DNA of 64,000 nucleotides from contig DAHVDE010000008.1 of the NCBI GenBank assembly GCA_027313705.1, positions 1-64,000 on the forward strand. Reading direction: 5' to 3'. The position numbers and the translations under genes were made by a program. The notes under the pieces were generated by a model that searched no databases, was not told where the DNA came from, and saw only the letters and a program-made list of their open reading frames with translations. Source of the DNA: Actinomycetota bacterium (GTDB lineage Bacteria; Actinomycetota; Actinomycetes; Streptosporangiales; Streptosporangiaceae). Positions 62,143-64,000 of this stretch are shown piece by piece; position 1 is the first letter of the stretch; each line of letters starts with the position of its first letter.

Positions 62143-63734
62143 ACTCCCGTCTGCTGGTAGCCGCGGGCGCGGTCGAGCACCGCGCCAGCGTCATCTGGCG
62201 TGGCGCTGCCCTGCCAGGCCACATGCTGGTCAGGTCGCACCAGCACGAGATCACAGGACCAGCGGCGACGTACCGCCGCGTCGTCTTCCCTGAGCCAGAC
62301 GAGCGGGATATGACGCTGCGCGGCCTCCTTGACGAACGTCTCCCCCGCGTCAGTTCCCGACAGGTCAACCAGCGTGAAGCCGGTGCCAAGAAGCCGGTAG
62401 AGCGGGGTGCCGCCCAACTGTGCTGAAGGGAGCCTGCCGCCTGGCCATGGCACTGCGGCGACCTCACCCCAGTGCCATGACGGCGGGCTGCCTGCGACCA
62501 CGCACACCACAGGCGAGCCGCTGTACCGATAGCCGAAATGGATCCCGACGTTGTCGAGCTGGTAGGCCTCTTGCCTGAGGAAGCCAGCCAGTACCTCCGT
62601 AGGCGTGCCGATCGCGGCGAGCCTGGCGAATCGCTGCCAAGCCTCCATCAGGTTTGCGCACATCTCTTTGTTGAACAGGGCAACGGGGCGACGCTCGGCC
62701 TGGTAGCTGTCAAGCAGTCCTGAGCCGCCCCAGCCTGCCGTACTTGCGGCGAGCTTCCAGCCAAGATCGACGGCATCGGCGATCCCGGTATTGGCTCCAT
62801 GCCCGCCGACCGGGTAGAACTGGTGAGCCGCGTCGCCGGCCAGGAACACCGGCCCGGCTCGGTATGCGTCAGCTACCGCCAGGGTTCCCCGCCAGTAGCT
62901 GACCTCAAGCAACTCTTCGATTGCGAACTCGCAACCGAATTTCTCCTGCATCACGGCGACCGGGTCTGGCGGCGGCTGGCCGTCGGCGACCAGGAAGCTC
63001 GCTGTCCAGGTGCGCTCGCCATCACGGGAGACCAGGTTGAGACCGCGGGTCGTAGTGGTGAGGAAGGCCGGGCCGTAGCGGCACAGCGCGGGGTCTGAGC
63101 TGGTGAAATAGAGCGAGCAATGCTGGGTCGGCGGACCTGACGCGCTGACGGCAATGCCAGCCGCCTCGCGGATTGTGCTGGCTGCCCCGTCGCAGGCCAC
63201 GAGATACCTGGCAGTCACGCAGGCGGGTCCGCCAGGGCCGGTCACGCTAGCGCGCACGCCGGTCCCTGCGGGCGCGAAGCCCGTGACGCGCCAGCCTTCC
63301 CTCAGGTCGACCAGCGGATGCGCTCGCGCCGCCCGGCGCAGCACTTCCTCAAGTAGCGAGCCCTGCACCCGCTGGTACGCCTGCTCGGGCGCGGTGCCAT
63401 CGGTGACCGCCGAGTTACGGCGGGAAACCTCGGCAACCGATGGGTATCGCCAGACGGTGACCGGGGGCTCGGCGGCGCTGCGGCTGAAGATGAAGCTGGC
63501 AGGCTGGTCCGCTGCCACGCCGCGGGACCGTATCTCGGCGCTGACGCCAAGCCGGTCGAGCAGTTCCATGCTCCGGCCGTTCACGTAATCCATCTTCGGG
63601 AACCTGGGCGGCCGGACCGATTTCTCCAAGACGATGCTCGGCGTGCCATGACGGGCGAGTTCCAGAGCCAGCACCGAGCCCACCGGGCCTGCCCCCGCCA
63701 CGAGGACCGGGGTGTCGAAGATGTGACCGCTCAC
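62133..63734 (-). CDS. FAD-dependent aromatic hydroxylase (PheA/TfdB/MhpA-like)
   Basis: A group A flavin monooxygenase of about 533 residues with a C-terminal thioredoxin-like domain. The FAD motif is VLVAGAGPVGSVLALELAR, the DG motif VACDGAASTIREAAG, and the second FAD site GPVFLAGDAAHQFYPVGGHGANTGIADAVDLGWKL. Homology extends into the C-terminal domain (FTLVDLSGTDAG). It is related to MhpA and tetracycline/angucycline-type hydroxylases. GTG 63734 is preferred, with GGGGAG 8 bases upstream; GTG 63743 is also possible. It is the first gene of the leftward operon. It probably hydroxylates an aromatic intermediate. Confidence 0.88.
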   Translation of the reverse strand: MSGHIFDTPVLVAGAGPVGSVLALELARHGTPSIVLEKSVRPPRFPKMDYVNGRSMELLDRLGVSAEIRSRGVAADQPASFIFSRSAAEPPVTVWRYPSVAEVSRRNSAVTDGTAPEQAYQRVQGSLLEEVLRRAARAHPLVDLREGWRVTGFAPAGTGVRASVTGPGGPACVTARYLVACDGAASTIREAAGIAVSASGPPTQHCSLYFTSSDPALCRYGPAFLTTTTRGLNLVSRDGERTWTASFLVADGQPPPDPVAVMQEKFGCEFAIEELLEVSYWRGTLAVADAYRAGPVFLAGDAAHQFYPVGGHGANTGIADAVDLGWKLAASTAGWGGSGLLDSYQAERRPVALFNKEMCANLMEAWQRFARLAAIGTPTEVLAGFLRQEAYQLDNVGIHFGYRYSGSPVVCVVAGSPPSWHWGEVAAVPWPGGRLPSAQLGGTPLYRLLGTGFTLVDLSGTDAGETFVKEAAQRHIPLVWLREDDAAVRRRWSCDLVLVRPDQHVAWQGSATPDDAGAVLDRARGYQQTGVWS

Positions 63735-63869
63735 GATGACCACTCCCCATCAGCGCTCAGCTCACTGGTACTCAGCCGGGATTCCTTCGCCTCCACGAGC
63801 ATCTGATCAGCGCAGCTTCCTGACATCACGTCATCACGTGATCTGGACGGGTGGTTTCCCGCGCGTGAG
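63735..63869. promoter_or_regulatory. Upstream region of the leftward operon with palindrome ATCACGTGAT
   Basis: ATCACGTGAT at 63833-63842 is identical to the palindrome upstream of the rightward operon (50634-50643). A direct half-site copy CATCACGT precedes it (63823-63830), so CATCACGT occurs twice in a row. It lies about 90 bases from the hydroxylase start, a suitable place for an operator or activator site. Confidence 0.6.
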
Positions 63870-64000
63870 CTAGCGGCCAGCGAGCACGACTCCCGCCTGC
63901 GCTTCCTGGCGGGGCGCGAAGCGCCTGGTGAGCTCCACGCGGTTGTTGACGCCGAATTTCGAGAAGATGTGCCGCAGGTGACTGTCCACCGTGTGCGGCG
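63870..64000 (-). CDS. LuxR-family transcriptional regulator, C-terminal end (partial)
   Basis: Only the last 42 residues are in the window, ending at TAG 63870-63872. They read PHTVDSHLRHIFSKFGVNNR then VELTRRF, the recognition helix and following helix of a LuxR-type HTH (typical P-x-T-V-x-x-H-L-x-x-I-F-x-K-L/F-G-V-x-x-R). The N-terminal part lies beyond the right edge, so the input domain is unknown. It is a plausible cluster-linked regulator for the ATCACGTGAT sites; that is an inference from position only. Confidence 0.85.
   Translation of the reverse strand, partial: PHTVDSHLRHIFSKFGVNNRVELTRRFAPRQEAQAGVVLAGR

Noticed and set aside
59992..62160. A 722-codon open frame on the plus strand
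   Set aside because: It lies antisense to the well-supported phzE gene and has no motifs. High GC opens long antisense frames in this DNA.
1..64000. tRNA, rRNA, CRISPR arrays, PKS, NRPS and enediyne genes
   Set aside because: I looked for characteristic repeats and motifs on both strands and saw none that I could support. Small RNA genes could be missed by eye.

Overview
The window is high-GC actinomycete DNA. GTG and TTG starts, GGAGG-type ribosome binding sites, ATGA/GTGA stop-start overlaps, actinobacterial LeuA, class II DAHP synthase, STAND proteins and secreted repeat proteins all fit a filamentous actinobacterium. A species cannot be assigned by eye. I saw no rRNA, tRNA, CRISPR array, PKS or NRPS module.

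Layout. 0.1-3.7 kb is a decaying edge: an IS5-type transposase remnant, a frameshifted secreted repeat protein and an ABC exporter operon with at least two lesions. 3.9-8.1 kb holds a secreted B-lectin protein, a VapBC pair and a membrane-anchored Fn3 protein. 8.0-23.4 kb is biosynthetic locus 1: leuC-leuD-leuB leftward, diverging from a 12-gene rightward operon (LeuA, MaoC dehydratase, IPNS-like oxygenase, CitE-like lyase, unknown protein, esterase, alpha-oxoamine synthase, ornithine-cyclodeaminase-like enzyme, AtzG-like peptide, amidase, methyltransferase, ATP-grasp-like ligase). The aldolase, dehydratase, PLP Claisen and ligase set resembles the ketomemicin (ketomethylene pseudopeptide) logic. 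Here it is joined to a 2-oxo-acid chain-elongation set.

23.5-30.8 kb is a visibly lower-GC accessory island: a DUF6788-like protein, an aminoglycoside-phosphotransferase-like kinase, a HAD phosphatase, a P-loop kinase, and two TIR proteins, one of them a TIR-NB-ARC-TPR STAND. 30.9-37.7 kb mixes a split winged-helix gene, a second ATP-grasp-like ligase with an MFS exporter, broken genes, a neocarzinostatin-like secreted protein and an IS1380 remnant. 37.9-50.5 kb is mostly ordinary: a methyltransferase, VOC proteins, class I aldolase, a DHA2 exporter, a D-aminoacylase-like enzyme, an ABC transporter, a WrbA-like flavoprotein and a DsbA-like protein.

50.6-64.0 kb is biosynthetic locus 2. DAHP synthase, PhzE, PhzD and an EntA/DhbA-type SDR predict 3-hydroxyanthranilate. 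A dedicated aspartate kinase, a GriI-type aldolase and a GriH-type DHQ synthase II predict 3-amino-4-hydroxybenzoate. An amidohydrolase and a phenylacetate-CoA-ligase-like enzyme match the pair that builds benzoxazoles in nataxazole-type pathways, and two FAD hydroxylases could tailor the product. A palindrome, ATCACGTGAT, lies upstream of both converging operons, and a LuxR-type regulator runs off the right edge. My best reading is an undescribed mixed 3-HAA / 3,4-AHBA benzoxazole-like pathway without a polyketide synthase.
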